From contig JBEVWC010000002.1 of assembly GCA_040506775.1 (NCBI GenBank), forward strand, positions 682,001-746,000: 64,000 bases of DNA. Reading direction: 5' to 3'. Every line of letters starts with the position of its first letter. Position 1 is the first letter of the stretch. The notes beneath the pieces are model-generated. The model ran no database searches and was not told the origin of the DNA. It was given only the letters and a program-made list of their open reading frames with translations. Shown here one piece after another: positions 44,459-52,947 of the stretch. A program made the translations under genes and the position numbers. The stretch is from Thiodiazotropha sp040506775. GTDB lineage: Bacteria; Pseudomonadota; Gammaproteobacteria; Chromatiales; Chromatiaceae.

Positions 44459-45094
44459 ATGACCAAAGAGATACCCGTCCCAACCGAGATCAATCTGCAT
44501 CAGAAATCCCGTATTCTGGCCCTGACCTTCTCAGATGGCGCCAGTTTCGAGCTGCCTTGCGAGTATCTCAGGGTCTTTTCCACGGCGGCGGAGGTCAAGG
44601 CAAGCCATACACCGGTCACCGGAAAGGAGACCGTGAATATCGAGCGTATCGAACCCCAGGGCCAGTACGCGATACGGCTGGTATTTGACGATGGGCATGA
44701 CACCGGCATCTTTTCCTGGGAAACCCTGTACCAGATGGGTAAGAACCGGGAGCAAAACTGGAATCGCTACCTGGAGAAGCTCGAGGCCATGGGCTATGCC
44801 CGGCGGGACGACACGCAACAGCAGCGGCGGGTCAAAATATTCTATTTCTCCTGGCTGGCGAACAAAACCGGGAAAGAGTACGAAGAGCTGGACCTGCCGC
44901 CGTCGGTGAAATCCATTGGCGAACTGTTGAAACTGCTGGCCATGCGTCGACCGGGTATTGCCCCGGTATTCGATGAGACTCTGCTGCGACCGACCATCAA
45001 CAAGCAGTTCGCAGAGATGTTCACGCTGCTGGAGGATGGCGACGAAGTTGCTCTGGTCCCCAACCGACCCACGCCTCCTGCAACGGAAATATAA
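44459..45094 (+). CDS. DUF971 domain fused to a MoaD/ThiS-like domain
   Basis: 211 residues from ATG 44459. Residues about 15-115 form a DUF971 (GBBH-like N-terminal) domain: RILALTFSDGASFELPCEYLRV, NIERIEPQGQYAIRLVFDDGH and GIFSWETLYQMG. Residues about 123-205 form a ubiquitin-like MoaD/ThiS fold: RVKIFYFSWLANKTGKEYEE, then NKQFAEMFTLLEDGDEVALVP. The MoaD part does not end in the usual Gly-Gly; the C-terminus is PTPPATEI, so it cannot be thiocarboxylated in the normal way unless processed. DUF971 also forms the C-terminal part of the Fe-S carrier HCF101. The joining of these two domains in one protein is unusual. Confidence 0.85.
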   Translation: MTKEIPVPTEINLHQKSRILALTFSDGASFELPCEYLRVFSTAAEVKASHTPVTGKETVNIERIEPQGQYAIRLVFDDGHDTGIFSWETLYQMGKNREQNWNRYLEKLEAMGYARRDDTQQQRRVKIFYFSWLANKTGKEYEELDLPPSVKSIGELLKLLAMRRPGIAPVFDETLLRPTINKQFAEMFTLLEDGDEVALVPNRPTPPATEI

Positions 45095-45146
45095 TTCTGC
45101 TAATCGCGCCAGACCGCGCAAGCAATCAGGATGCGGCCCGCGACTG

Positions 45147-46106
45147 TCAGTTCAGATTGAAGGTCAGGGTTTGCGGTTGACCGTTGCGGATGATCTCCAC
45201 CTGCAGGCTCTGGGCGTCTTTCAGTTTATCCACCAGCTGCAGGGCCTCCCTGTCGTTGGTCAGAGGGATACCATTGACTGAAGTCACCAGATCGGAGGGG
45301 CGGACTCCGAGCTGATTGTAGAGCGCCCGGTTTTTCTGCGGAAGAATCCGATACCCCTTCATGCCGTCCCGGGACTTGACCGGTACGAACCGCACATGCT
45401 CGAAGATCTTCAAAGGTTCTTCCCGGATCATGTCCCGGTACTCACTCAAACTGACACTCTCCGCCGGTTGTGTCTGAACGCCGGGACCAAATCCTTCCTT
45501 GCGGGGTTGCACCACACGGGCGGGCTGGTCACGAACCGGCTCGACCACCCGGCTGTTATCCACTTTGGGGAAACGCAGCACTTCCGATTCACCCTTGCGA
45601 AGCAGAACAACCCGATCGTTGAACACCGCCTGGAGGGTAACCCCGGACATGATCGCACTGCCGACCTTGTAGTACTTTTGCACCGAACCCGATGTCCCGA
45701 TAATCGCCGCACCCTCTTCCGGTTTTTCTGCCACGAAGACGCCGTGCAACGTCAGATTGAGACGGGTTTCAGGCGCTTTGGTATCAACTTTCTGCGCTAC
45801 GGGTTTACTCGCCGCATCACCGAACAGGTGGAGACTTGCCAGCCTCGACAGCTGCTGACGATCCGAGGACGATGTCTGGGGCAGTACGGAGTTCGCTGGA
45901 CCACTCGGCGTCACCTGATAGGGTGTTTCCGGTACCGGAATCAGTCCCCAGGTGAGCTGTGATGCCTGCCAGCTGATCAGCAACACGAATAACAGGGCAA
46001 TCAGTTTCGGAAGCTGCCCTGAAACAAAGCTCTCCACCCACTTCGGTGAGGATTTTCCGGCCATCCAGCCGTCGAATAAGGATTGAGCCTGTGTCGTTAT
46101 GTTCAT
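45147..46106 (-). CDS. gspC: Type II secretion system protein GspC
   Basis: 319 residues. One N-terminal membrane helix (about 34-53) is followed by LASLHLFGDA, the conserved GspC start of the homology region (about 85-180, with LNLTLHGVFVAE and a KYYKVGSAI segment), and a C-terminal PDZ domain (about 245-319: LPQKNRALYNQLGVRPSDLV). GspC is the inner-membrane part that contacts the GspD secretin. No gspD, E, F or pseudopilin gene follows: the next gene downstream is on the other strand. The SPOR protein gene precedes it by 39 bases on the same strand. Confidence 0.9.
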   Translation of the reverse strand: MNITTQAQSLFDGWMAGKSSPKWVESFVSGQLPKLIALLFVLLISWQASQLTWGLIPVPETPYQVTPSGPANSVLPQTSSSDRQQLSRLASLHLFGDAASKPVAQKVDTKAPETRLNLTLHGVFVAEKPEEGAAIIGTSGSVQKYYKVGSAIMSGVTLQAVFNDRVVLLRKGESEVLRFPKVDNSRVVEPVRDQPARVVQPRKEGFGPGVQTQPAESVSLSEYRDMIREEPLKIFEHVRFVPVKSRDGMKGYRILPQKNRALYNQLGVRPSDLVTSVNGIPLTNDREALQLVDKLKDAQSLQVEIIRNGQPQTLTFNLN

Positions 46107-46145
46107 TTTGAGTATTCCAGCCGCTTGATGGTCCCTTGCCTGCGG

Positions 46146-46730
46146 TTACGGATAGCGCATCAACTTGGGTTTGAGCTTGAACTCTTTTTTAATTTTTTCA
46201 ACCATCTGTTGCGCTAATCTGTGATCGACCTCAGGTCCTACCCGCACCCGGTAGTGGGTCTTGCCATCAACACGGGCGGTCTCCAGCTGAGCCGGCAGAC
46301 TGGCCTTGCGCAGATCCTCCACCAGTTTTCGGGCATTGTCCTCACGAGTCAGACTGACTACCTGAATCATCCAGGCGCTGGGTGATGGGCGTGTGGCATC
46401 ATCAACCGGTGGTTTCGCATTTTGACTCGCGCTCACTGCCGGTTTGACATCGACCGGGGTCTCAGGCGGAGCCACAGGCTCAGCTGGCTTAGGCTTAGGC
46501 GCAGGTGCCGCGACTGCCACAGGGGGTTCCACAGGACGGGGGGTTTCCGGCGCGGGTTGCGGATTTCTTGGTTCGACCCGGAATGGCAGTGGTTTTACCG
46601 GAAGGCTGTGGTCCGAGACAATCTGCTGGTCGACCGGCTCTTCGATCAGCATCGGTACAAAGATCACGATCAGTGCCACCAACACCGCACCGCCCAGGAG
46701 TCTCTGTTTCAGTCTCTCGTCCAGACTCAT
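46146..46730 (-). CDS. SPOR domain protein (DedD-like)
   Basis: 194 residues. MSLDERLKQRLLGGAVLVALIV leads into one membrane helix (about 12-30), then a Pro/Ala-rich linker (about 45-120) and a SPOR domain (about 120-194: WMIQVVSLTRED, KTHYRVRVGP). SPOR domains bind denuded glycan at the division septum; DedD is a nonessential division protein. The location after folC in the accD-folC-dedD order supports DedD identity. In relatives cvpA and purF come next; here gspC does. Confidence 0.88.
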   Translation of the reverse strand: MSLDERLKQRLLGGAVLVALIVIFVPMLIEEPVDQQIVSDHSLPVKPLPFRVEPRNPQPAPETPRPVEPPVAVAAPAPKPKPAEPVAPPETPVDVKPAVSASQNAKPPVDDATRPSPSAWMIQVVSLTREDNARKLVEDLRKASLPAQLETARVDGKTHYRVRVGPEVDHRLAQQMVEKIKKEFKLKPKLMRYP

Positions 46731-46926
46731 CCTACTTAGGTATCCTGTTATGCCGCTCTGACAAGTAATCGATCGCCACGTGTGTGACAGTTATCCGGCA
46801 GTATACCAGCATTCTTCGTTGTGACAGGCATGCTGGGCCAGGGATTGACCTGATGACTCAGACATCGAGTTGCTGAAGTGCATGGATTGCTGCACCCAAG
46901 CGGTCAAAACAGGCACACGGGTTACT

Positions 46927-48204
46927 TCAGGGAGCCGCTTGTACCAACAGGTCCAGTGCCGCGCCTACCACCAGGAAGGAGCCGAAAACCAGGATCAGAT
47001 CCTCTGGCGCCGCAGTCTGGCGAGCGGCATCCAAGGCTTCGGCCACATCGCGATGACAGGAGACCGATGCTCCCGTCCCGATCTCACTGAGCAGTCTGGC
47101 CAACTGTGCGGCCTCCCTGCCCCGGCTACCTGCCAGATCCACGAGAAACCAGTCATCCACTTCGGCATTGAGTTGAGTCAGTATGCTGCGCGCATCCTTG
47201 TCCTGGAGCAGTCCTACCAGGGCATGCACCCGGCCGGGCCAATCGAGCGACTGAAGATAGCGGCTGAGTATGTCCACAGCCTGGGGATTGTGGGCCACAT
47301 CGAGCAGCAGGCTTGGTGCGCCGGAAATCAGTTGCAGGCGCCCGTCCAGGCTGACCTGACGCAGGCCTTCTGACACCTGCTCCCAGGTCACCGGAAGGCG
47401 GCCCTGAAGCAATCGGGTTGCCATCACCACGGCACTGGCGTTGAGCACCTGACCCGCGCCCCGGAGATTCGAATCCGGAAGACATACTCCGCTGCTGCGC
47501 CCCTGAAACCAGACCCAACCCTGTTGCACTGTTTCAGCATGAAAATCTCGCCCGGCCAGATACTCCCGGGCCTGGATTGAACGGGCATGGGTGAGAACCG
47601 ACTCAGGCATCTGCGGATCCCCCAGCACCACCGGTCGTCCGGGGCGCATGATCCCGGCCTTTTCCCGCCCGATCTGCTGACGATCGTTGCCCAGCCAGTC
47701 GCAATGATCCAGATCGACCGTGGTGATCAGGGCCAGATCGGGATCCACGATGTTTACCGCGTCCAGGCGTCCGCCCAAACCGACTTCGAGGATCAGCAGA
47801 TCCAGATCGGCTTCGGCAAACAGCAGCAGCGCCGCCAGGGTGCCGAACTCAAAATAGGTCAGAGGGATATCTTCACGGGCCTGATCGATGCGCTGAAAGG
47901 CCTGACAGAGCGCTTCATCGGTGGCGTTTTCACCGTTGAGACGCACCCGCTCGTTGTAGCGAAGGAGATGGGGTGAGGTGTAACAGCCGACCCGGTAACC
48001 GGCCTGACGGTAGATGGTCTCCAGCAGCGCCACGCAGGATCCCTTGCCGTTGGTGCCCGCCACGGTGATCACCGCAGCGCTTAACCCATCTGCGTGGAGT
48101 CTCTTCCACACCCGGGACACCCGGGTCAGACCGAGTTCGATCTCCTTCGGGTGCAGGGTCGATTGCCAGTCGAGCCACTCATCCAGGGTGTTGAAGCGCA
48201 TCAA
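46927..48204 (-). CDS. folC: Dihydrofolate/folylpolyglutamate synthase
   Basis: 425 residues. A Mur-ligase-fold enzyme that adds glutamate to dihydropteroate and to folates using ATP. The P-loop AGTNGKGS is at residues 49-56; FEFGTLAALLLF, LEVGLGGRLDAVN and the LDVAHNP motif near 305-311 are family signatures. It lies between accD (37 bases upstream) and the SPOR gene, standard order. Confidence 0.97.
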   Translation of the reverse strand: MMRFNTLDEWLDWQSTLHPKEIELGLTRVSRVWKRLHADGLSAAVITVAGTNGKGSCVALLETIYRQAGYRVGCYTSPHLLRYNERVRLNGENATDEALCQAFQRIDQAREDIPLTYFEFGTLAALLLFAEADLDLLILEVGLGGRLDAVNIVDPDLALITTVDLDHCDWLGNDRQQIGREKAGIMRPGRPVVLGDPQMPESVLTHARSIQAREYLAGRDFHAETVQQGWVWFQGRSSGVCLPDSNLRGAGQVLNASAVVMATRLLQGRLPVTWEQVSEGLRQVSLDGRLQLISGAPSLLLDVAHNPQAVDILSRYLQSLDWPGRVHALVGLLQDKDARSILTQLNAEVDDWFLVDLAGSRGREAAQLARLLSEIGTGASVSCHRDVAEALDAARQTAAPEDLILVFGSFLVVGAALDLLVQAAP

Positions 48205-48241
48205 CGGTTACCGGCTGACGTGGTTCCGCGTTACGCCCGAC

Positions 48242-49102
48242 TCAGGCCCGGGGTTTGTTGATCAGAATGCTCAGCAGGTCCGCCATGCGGTCACGCATGT
48301 CACGCCGATCGATGATCATGTCAATGGCGCCATGTTCGAGCAGGAACTCACTGCGCTGAAAGCCTTCCGGCAGCTTTTCCCGCACCGTTTGCTCAATCAC
48401 CCTGGGACCGGCGAAACCGATCAGGGCATTGGGCTCAGCCACGTTGATGTCGCCAAGCATGGCGAGACTGGCGGAGACACCCCCCATGGTCGGGTCGGTC
48501 ATCACCGAGATGAACGGCAGGCCGCGCTTCTGCAGACGTTCCAATGCCGCACTGGTCTTCGCCATCTGCATCAGGGAATAGAGGGATTCCTGCATGCGCG
48601 CACCGCCACTGGCGGAGAAGCAGACCAGTGGGGTGTGACGTTCCAGGGCCATGTTGACCGCACGAACGAAACGCTCCCCCACCACGGACCCCATCGAGCC
48701 GCCCATGAAGCCGAATTCGAAGGCGGCCACGACCAGGTCGATACCCTTGAGCTGTCCCCGCATGACCACCAGGGCATCCTTTTCTCCGGAGCTCTTCTGC
48801 GCCTGTGCAAGGCGTTCCTTGTACTTCTTGCTGTCCTTGAATTTAAGGGGATCCATGGACTCCAGATTACCCCCGATCTCCTCCTGGGGTTCCGGATCCA
48901 GGAAGGTCTCAATGCGCCGCCGGGCACTGATCCGATTGTGGAAGTTGCATTTGGGGCACACATCCAGATTCCTTTCCATCTCTGCCCGGTAGAGGATCGC
49001 GCTGCAGCCGGGACATTTGGCCCACAGGCCTTCCGGTACCGCGCGTTTATGCCCGCCATCCGTGCGGATGCGGCTGGGCATCAGTTTTTCGAACCAACTC
49101 AT
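48242..49102 (-). CDS. accD: Acetyl-CoA carboxylase carboxyltransferase subunit beta
   Basis: 286 residues starting MSWFEKL, the conserved start, three codons after another in-frame ATG. With AccA it transfers carboxyl from biotin to acetyl-CoA, the first step of fatty acid synthesis. The N-terminal zinc ribbon has cysteines in CPGC and CPKC; the crotonase-like core has the SASGGARMQE and DPTMGGVSAS motifs. Upstream is trpA, 143 bases away; folC is downstream. Confidence 0.97.
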   Translation of the reverse strand: MSWFEKLMPSRIRTDGGHKRAVPEGLWAKCPGCSAILYRAEMERNLDVCPKCNFHNRISARRRIETFLDPEPQEEIGGNLESMDPLKFKDSKKYKERLAQAQKSSGEKDALVVMRGQLKGIDLVVAAFEFGFMGGSMGSVVGERFVRAVNMALERHTPLVCFSASGGARMQESLYSLMQMAKTSAALERLQKRGLPFISVMTDPTMGGVSASLAMLGDINVAEPNALIGFAGPRVIEQTVREKLPEGFQRSEFLLEHGAIDMIIDRRDMRDRMADLLSILINKPRA

Positions 49103-49245
49103 CGATGTCATCTACCTTAAGTGAGAATCATGGCCCAGCATCCGCGATGGTTCCCGATCATACGAGATCAGGATCAAGCACCACCGGACTGTGGCCGGTT
49201 GCCGCATCACCCGGGGGTGATCCGCGGCGTTTTTTTCAGACCGAT

Positions 49246-50055
49246 TCAGGCCTCTGCATCCAGGGCCTGGCGCATGGAGGCCAGCAGTTCCCGGAGTGAC
49301 GCGCCGATCTTTTCCGGTTCATCCGACAAGGCCTCGACCCGTGAAACCAGGGCGCTGCCCACCACCACGGCATCCGCCATCCGGCCCACGGCAGCGGCGG
49401 TTTCCGCATCCTTGATGCCGAATCCCACGCCGACCGGCAGGGTGGTGTGATTGCGCACCTGATCCAGATGCCGCTCGAGATCCTGCAGATCGAGATGGCT
49501 GGCACCGGTCACACCCTTTACCGACACATAGTAGACGAAGCCACCGGACAGGTCACAGATCCGCTGGATCCGCTCCTCCGTGCTGGTGGGCGCAATCAGG
49601 TAGATCTGGTCCAGACCCCGGGCCTTCAGAATACCCTGCAGCCCCTCGCCCTCCTCGGGTGGTACATCCACGATCAATACGCCATCCACGCCCGCCTCGG
49701 CAGCCCGCTCGGCAAAGGTCTCATAGCCCATGATCTCGACTGGATTCAGGTAACCCATCAGAATCACCGGGGTCTCACCATCGAGCAGGCGAAAGCGCCT
49801 CACCATCTCCAGTACATCGTTGAGGCTGACGTGATATTCCAACGCCCGTTCACTGGCCCTTTGTATCACAGGTCCATCGGCCATCGGATCGGAGAACGGC
49901 ACTCCGAGTTCGATGATGTCCGCCCCGGCAGAGACCAGATCCTGCATCAGGTCCACGGTGATCTCCGGTAAAGGATCTCCGGCGGTGATATAAGGGATCA
50001 GGGCGGTTCTGCCCTGTTGCTTGAGCTGTGCAAATCTCTGGGCGAGCAGACTCAT
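49246..50055 (-). CDS. trpA: Tryptophan synthase alpha chain
   Basis: 269 residues. It splits indole-3-glycerol phosphate to indole, which passes to TrpB. The catalytic acids keep the enteric numbering: E49 in IELGVPFSDP and D60. Phosphate-site motifs GFGIKDAETAAAV and VVVGSALV are near the C-terminus. Its start overlaps the trpB stop by four bases, so translation is coupled. Confidence 0.97.
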   Translation of the reverse strand: MSLLAQRFAQLKQQGRTALIPYITAGDPLPEITVDLMQDLVSAGADIIELGVPFSDPMADGPVIQRASERALEYHVSLNDVLEMVRRFRLLDGETPVILMGYLNPVEIMGYETFAERAAEAGVDGVLIVDVPPEEGEGLQGILKARGLDQIYLIAPTSTEERIQRICDLSGGFVYYVSVKGVTGASHLDLQDLERHLDQVRNHTTLPVGVGFGIKDAETAAAVGRMADAVVVGSALVSRVEALSDEPEKIGASLRELLASMRQALDAEA

Positions 50056-51269
50056 AGCTTCAAACCCTCCTGCGCCGCCACGGTATGCATGTCCTTGTCC
50101 CCCCGACCCGAGAGGTTTATCAGGATGATCTGATCCGATTTCATGGTGGGCGCCAGTTTCGCGGCATAGGCCAGCGCGTGACTCGATTCGAGCGCAGGAA
50201 TGATGCCTTCGACACGGGTCAGGGCGTGGAACGCCGCAAGCGCCTCGGTATCGGTCACTGCCACGTATTGGGCCCGCCCGCTGTCTTTGAGCCAGGCGTG
50301 TTCGGGGCCGACCCCGGGATAGTCCAGACCCGCTGAAATCGAATGGGTCTCGACGATCTGCCCGTCCTTGTCCTCCATCAGATAGGTACGGTTACCGTGC
50401 AGCACCCCGGGACGACCGGCGCACAACGGCGCGGCATGATGCCCGGTCTCGAGACCGTCACCCGCGGCCTCGACGCCGTAGATGGCGACATCACGATCAT
50501 CGAGATAGGGATAGAAAAGGCCGATCGCATTCGAACCGCCGCCCACACAAGCCACCAGGGCATCCGGTTGCCGCCCGGCCTGTTCGAGCATCTGCTCACG
50601 CGCCTCGCGGCCGATCACCGATTGAAAATCCCGCACCATGGCCGGATAGGGATGGGGCCCGGCCACTGTACCGATGATATAGAAGGTGTTGTCCACATGA
50701 GTGACCCAGTCACGCATGGCCTCATTGAGCGCGTCTTTCAGGGTCTTCGAGCCGGACTCCACCGCCCGGACCTCGGCACCCAGGAGACGCATGCGGTAGA
50801 CATTGGCTTCCTGGCGGGCCATGTCCACCGCGCCCATGTAAACCACGCACTCAAGACCCAGACGAGCGGCCACCGTGGCGGTTGCAACGCCATGCTGACC
50901 GGCCCCGGTTTCGGCAATGATCCGGGTTTTACCCATGTGACGCGCCAGCAGGGCCTGTCCCACGGTGTTGTTCACCTTGTGGGCACCGGTGTGATTCAGA
51001 TCTTCCCGTTTCAGGTAGATCTGGGCACCCCCGAGTTCCTGACTCCAGCGCTTTGCATGATAGACCGGCGAAGGCCGGCCCACGTAGTGTTTCAGGTCTT
51101 CATCCAGTTCCCGGAGAAAGTCCTCGTCCTGCATATACCGCTGATAGGCCTCGCGTAATTCTTCGAGGGGCTTCATCAGGGTTTCCGAGACGAAAAGCCC
51201 ACCGTAGGGTCCGAAATGACCCCGCTCGTCAGGGTAACTTCCGATTATCTTCTCAGCTGTTGTCGCCAC
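50052..51269 (-). CDS. trpB: Tryptophan synthase beta chain
   Basis: 405 residues. The PLP enzyme condensing indole with serine. The cofactor lysine is K98 in NHTGAHKVNNT; the GGGSNAIG phosphate loop near 236-243 and the catalytic Glu in IAETGAGQHG are present. It overlaps trpF by 17 bases upstream and trpA by four downstream, giving a tight trpFBA unit without trpE, D or C. Confidence 0.97.
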   Translation of the reverse strand: MATTAEKIIGSYPDERGHFGPYGGLFVSETLMKPLEELREAYQRYMQDEDFLRELDEDLKHYVGRPSPVYHAKRWSQELGGAQIYLKREDLNHTGAHKVNNTVGQALLARHMGKTRIIAETGAGQHGVATATVAARLGLECVVYMGAVDMARQEANVYRMRLLGAEVRAVESGSKTLKDALNEAMRDWVTHVDNTFYIIGTVAGPHPYPAMVRDFQSVIGREAREQMLEQAGRQPDALVACVGGGSNAIGLFYPYLDDRDVAIYGVEAAGDGLETGHHAAPLCAGRPGVLHGNRTYLMEDKDGQIVETHSISAGLDYPGVGPEHAWLKDSGRAQYVAVTDTEALAAFHALTRVEGIIPALESSHALAYAAKLAPTMKSDQIILINLSGRGDKDMHTVAAQEGLKL

Positions 51270-51879
51270 GCTTCACTCCTGCAATGAAGGCTTCTATTTT
51301 GTTGGGATCTTTTATGCCCTTGGCGGCTTCGACGCCACCACTGACATCCACCGCATAGGGATGAATGGTGCGTACTGCCATCGTTACGTTGTCACTGTCC
51401 AGGCCACCGGCAAGAATGATTCTGCCACGTAAATCCATGGGTATCAGGGACCAGTCGAAGACCTGACCGGTACCTCCCGGCACTCCGGCCTGGTAGGTAT
51501 CGAGCAGCAAACCGGAGGCCCCCGCATACTGCTCTGCCTGGGCCTGCAGATCGGTGTCCGGTCGCATCCTGACGGCCTTGATCCAGGGGCGTCCGTAACC
51601 CTCGCAATCCTCGGCCGATTCATCGCCGTGAAATTGAAGCAGGCCCAGCGGGACCTCCCCCAGGATGCGCTCGATGGCGGCGCGCGCCTCATTCACGAAC
51701 AGACCCACCACTGTAACAAATGGTGGCAGGCTTTTCACAATCTCGGCGGCGTCCCGGGACGATACCGCTCTTGGGCTGGGCGGATAGAACACCAGACCGA
51801 TGGCATCCGCGCCCAGTCGAACGGCAGCCAGGGCGTCTTCGCGCCGGGTGATGCCACAAATTTTGATTCGGGTTCTCAT
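51253..51879 (-). CDS. trpF: Phosphoribosylanthranilate isomerase
   Basis: 208 residues, a stand-alone TrpF. The Amadori isomerisation uses general-base C8 in KICGITR and a general-acid Asp near 125; phosphate-binding LAGGLDSDNV and AVDVSGGVE are conserved. It is the first gene of trpFBA and is separated from truA by 73 bases, probably in the same long transcript. Confidence 0.96.
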   Translation of the reverse strand: MRTRIKICGITRREDALAAVRLGADAIGLVFYPPSPRAVSSRDAAEIVKSLPPFVTVVGLFVNEARAAIERILGEVPLGLLQFHGDESAEDCEGYGRPWIKAVRMRPDTDLQAQAEQYAGASGLLLDTYQAGVPGGTGQVFDWSLIPMDLRGRIILAGGLDSDNVTMAVRTIHPYAVDVSGGVEAAKGIKDPNKIEAFIAGVKRGDNS

Positions 51880-51952
51880 CGAACCCAGAAAGATACCGCA
51901 TGACGCCGCATGGCGCTATCCTCGGATAGCCACAGTATTTTTGCTGAACCCA

Positions 51953-52756
51953 TCAGCCGGGAAACGCAGTCCCGGGTAGCGACGCAGGCGCCTCGCTCAA
52001 GGCCTCAAGGGCAAACTTTTCCGGGTACTCCACCCGGGTCAGGTAGAGTCCCTGTGGTGGAGCCGTCACCCCACCCAGTGTGCGATCGCGAAACCCGAGC
52101 ACCGTTTCGGCCCAGGACTCAGGCTGTTCGCACTTGCCGATCGCCAGCAGGACACCGGCAATGTTGCGCACCATGTGATGCAGAAAGGCATTCGCATGGA
52201 TATCGAGTCTGACCAGATCACCGTCCCGGGTCACGCTTAATCGGTGGATTGTGCGCACCGGGTGCTTCGCCTGACACCCCAGCGCCCGGTAGGAGGAGAA
52301 GTCGTGGGTCCCCACCAGGCTCTGCCCGGCGCGATGCATCGCCTGCTCATCCAGAGGATGGTGGATCCAGACCGCGCGATCCCGCCAGATCGCGGAGCGA
52401 AATGTGCGGTTCAGGATCTGATAGCGGTAATGACGACCCACAGCACTGAAGCGGGCATGAAAATCATCCGGCATCTCCCTGGCCCAGGAGACACTCACAT
52501 CGTCCGGCAGGTTGACATTGGAGCCCAGAACCCAGGATCGCGTGCTGCGTACCGAGTGGGTCTCGAAATGAACCACCTGTCCGGTGGCATGCACCCCGGT
52601 ATCGGTTCGTCCCGCACAGTGCACGCTGACCGGATGATCAGCCACCTTGGAGACGGCGGCTTCCAGCGTTTCCTGCACGCTGCGGACATCACCCTGAAAC
52701 TGCCAGCCGTGAAATCCACTGCCATCGTACTCGATCCCCAATGCCACTCTCATCAA
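51953..52756 (-). CDS. truA: tRNA pseudouridine(38-40) synthase
   Basis: 267 residues. TruA makes pseudouridine at positions 38-40 of the tRNA anticodon arm. The catalytic Asp is D52 in GRTDTGVHATGQVVHF. MRVALGIEYDGSGFHGWQ at the start and FLHHMVRNIAGVLLAIG near 190-206 are signatures. A Met-Met pair leaves a one-codon start ambiguity. It follows fimV beyond an intrinsic terminator. Confidence 0.97.
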   Translation of the reverse strand: MMRVALGIEYDGSGFHGWQFQGDVRSVQETLEAAVSKVADHPVSVHCAGRTDTGVHATGQVVHFETHSVRSTRSWVLGSNVNLPDDVSVSWAREMPDDFHARFSAVGRHYRYQILNRTFRSAIWRDRAVWIHHPLDEQAMHRAGQSLVGTHDFSSYRALGCQAKHPVRTIHRLSVTRDGDLVRLDIHANAFLHHMVRNIAGVLLAIGKCEQPESWAETVLGFRDRTLGGVTAPPQGLYLTRVEYPEKFALEALSEAPASLPGTAFPG

Positions 52757-52875
52757 TTCACCCCGATGGACGCCGGAAGTGGACCGGCGCCGAGTAAACG
52801 TTGTAATTCACCTGAATCCGCCGAGAAACACCCAATGGGCGTCGCCGAACAGTATTTTGACAAAATCAGCAACAC

Positions 52876-52905
52876 AAAAAAGGGCGCAACACCGGTTGCG
52901 CCCTT
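52876..52905 (-). terminator. Intrinsic terminator after fimV
   Basis: An 11-bp perfect stem (AAGGGCGCAAC and complement) with a 4-base loop is followed on the minus strand by TTTTTT. It lies about 42 bases past the fimV stop and 120 bases before truA, so truA and trpFBA probably use another promoter or depend on read-through. Confidence 0.92.
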
Positions 52906-52914
52906 AGTTCCGAA

Positions 52915-52937
52915 GAACTGACCGGTCCGGTCAGTTC
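52915..52937. other. Second stem-loop between fimV and its terminator
   Basis: GAACTGACC and GGTCAGTTC pair around a 5-base loop, 10 bases beyond the fimV stop. There is no T-run. It forms a double hairpin with the terminator and may protect the fimV 3' end. Confidence 0.6.
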
Positions 52938-52947
52938 TCGATATGCA

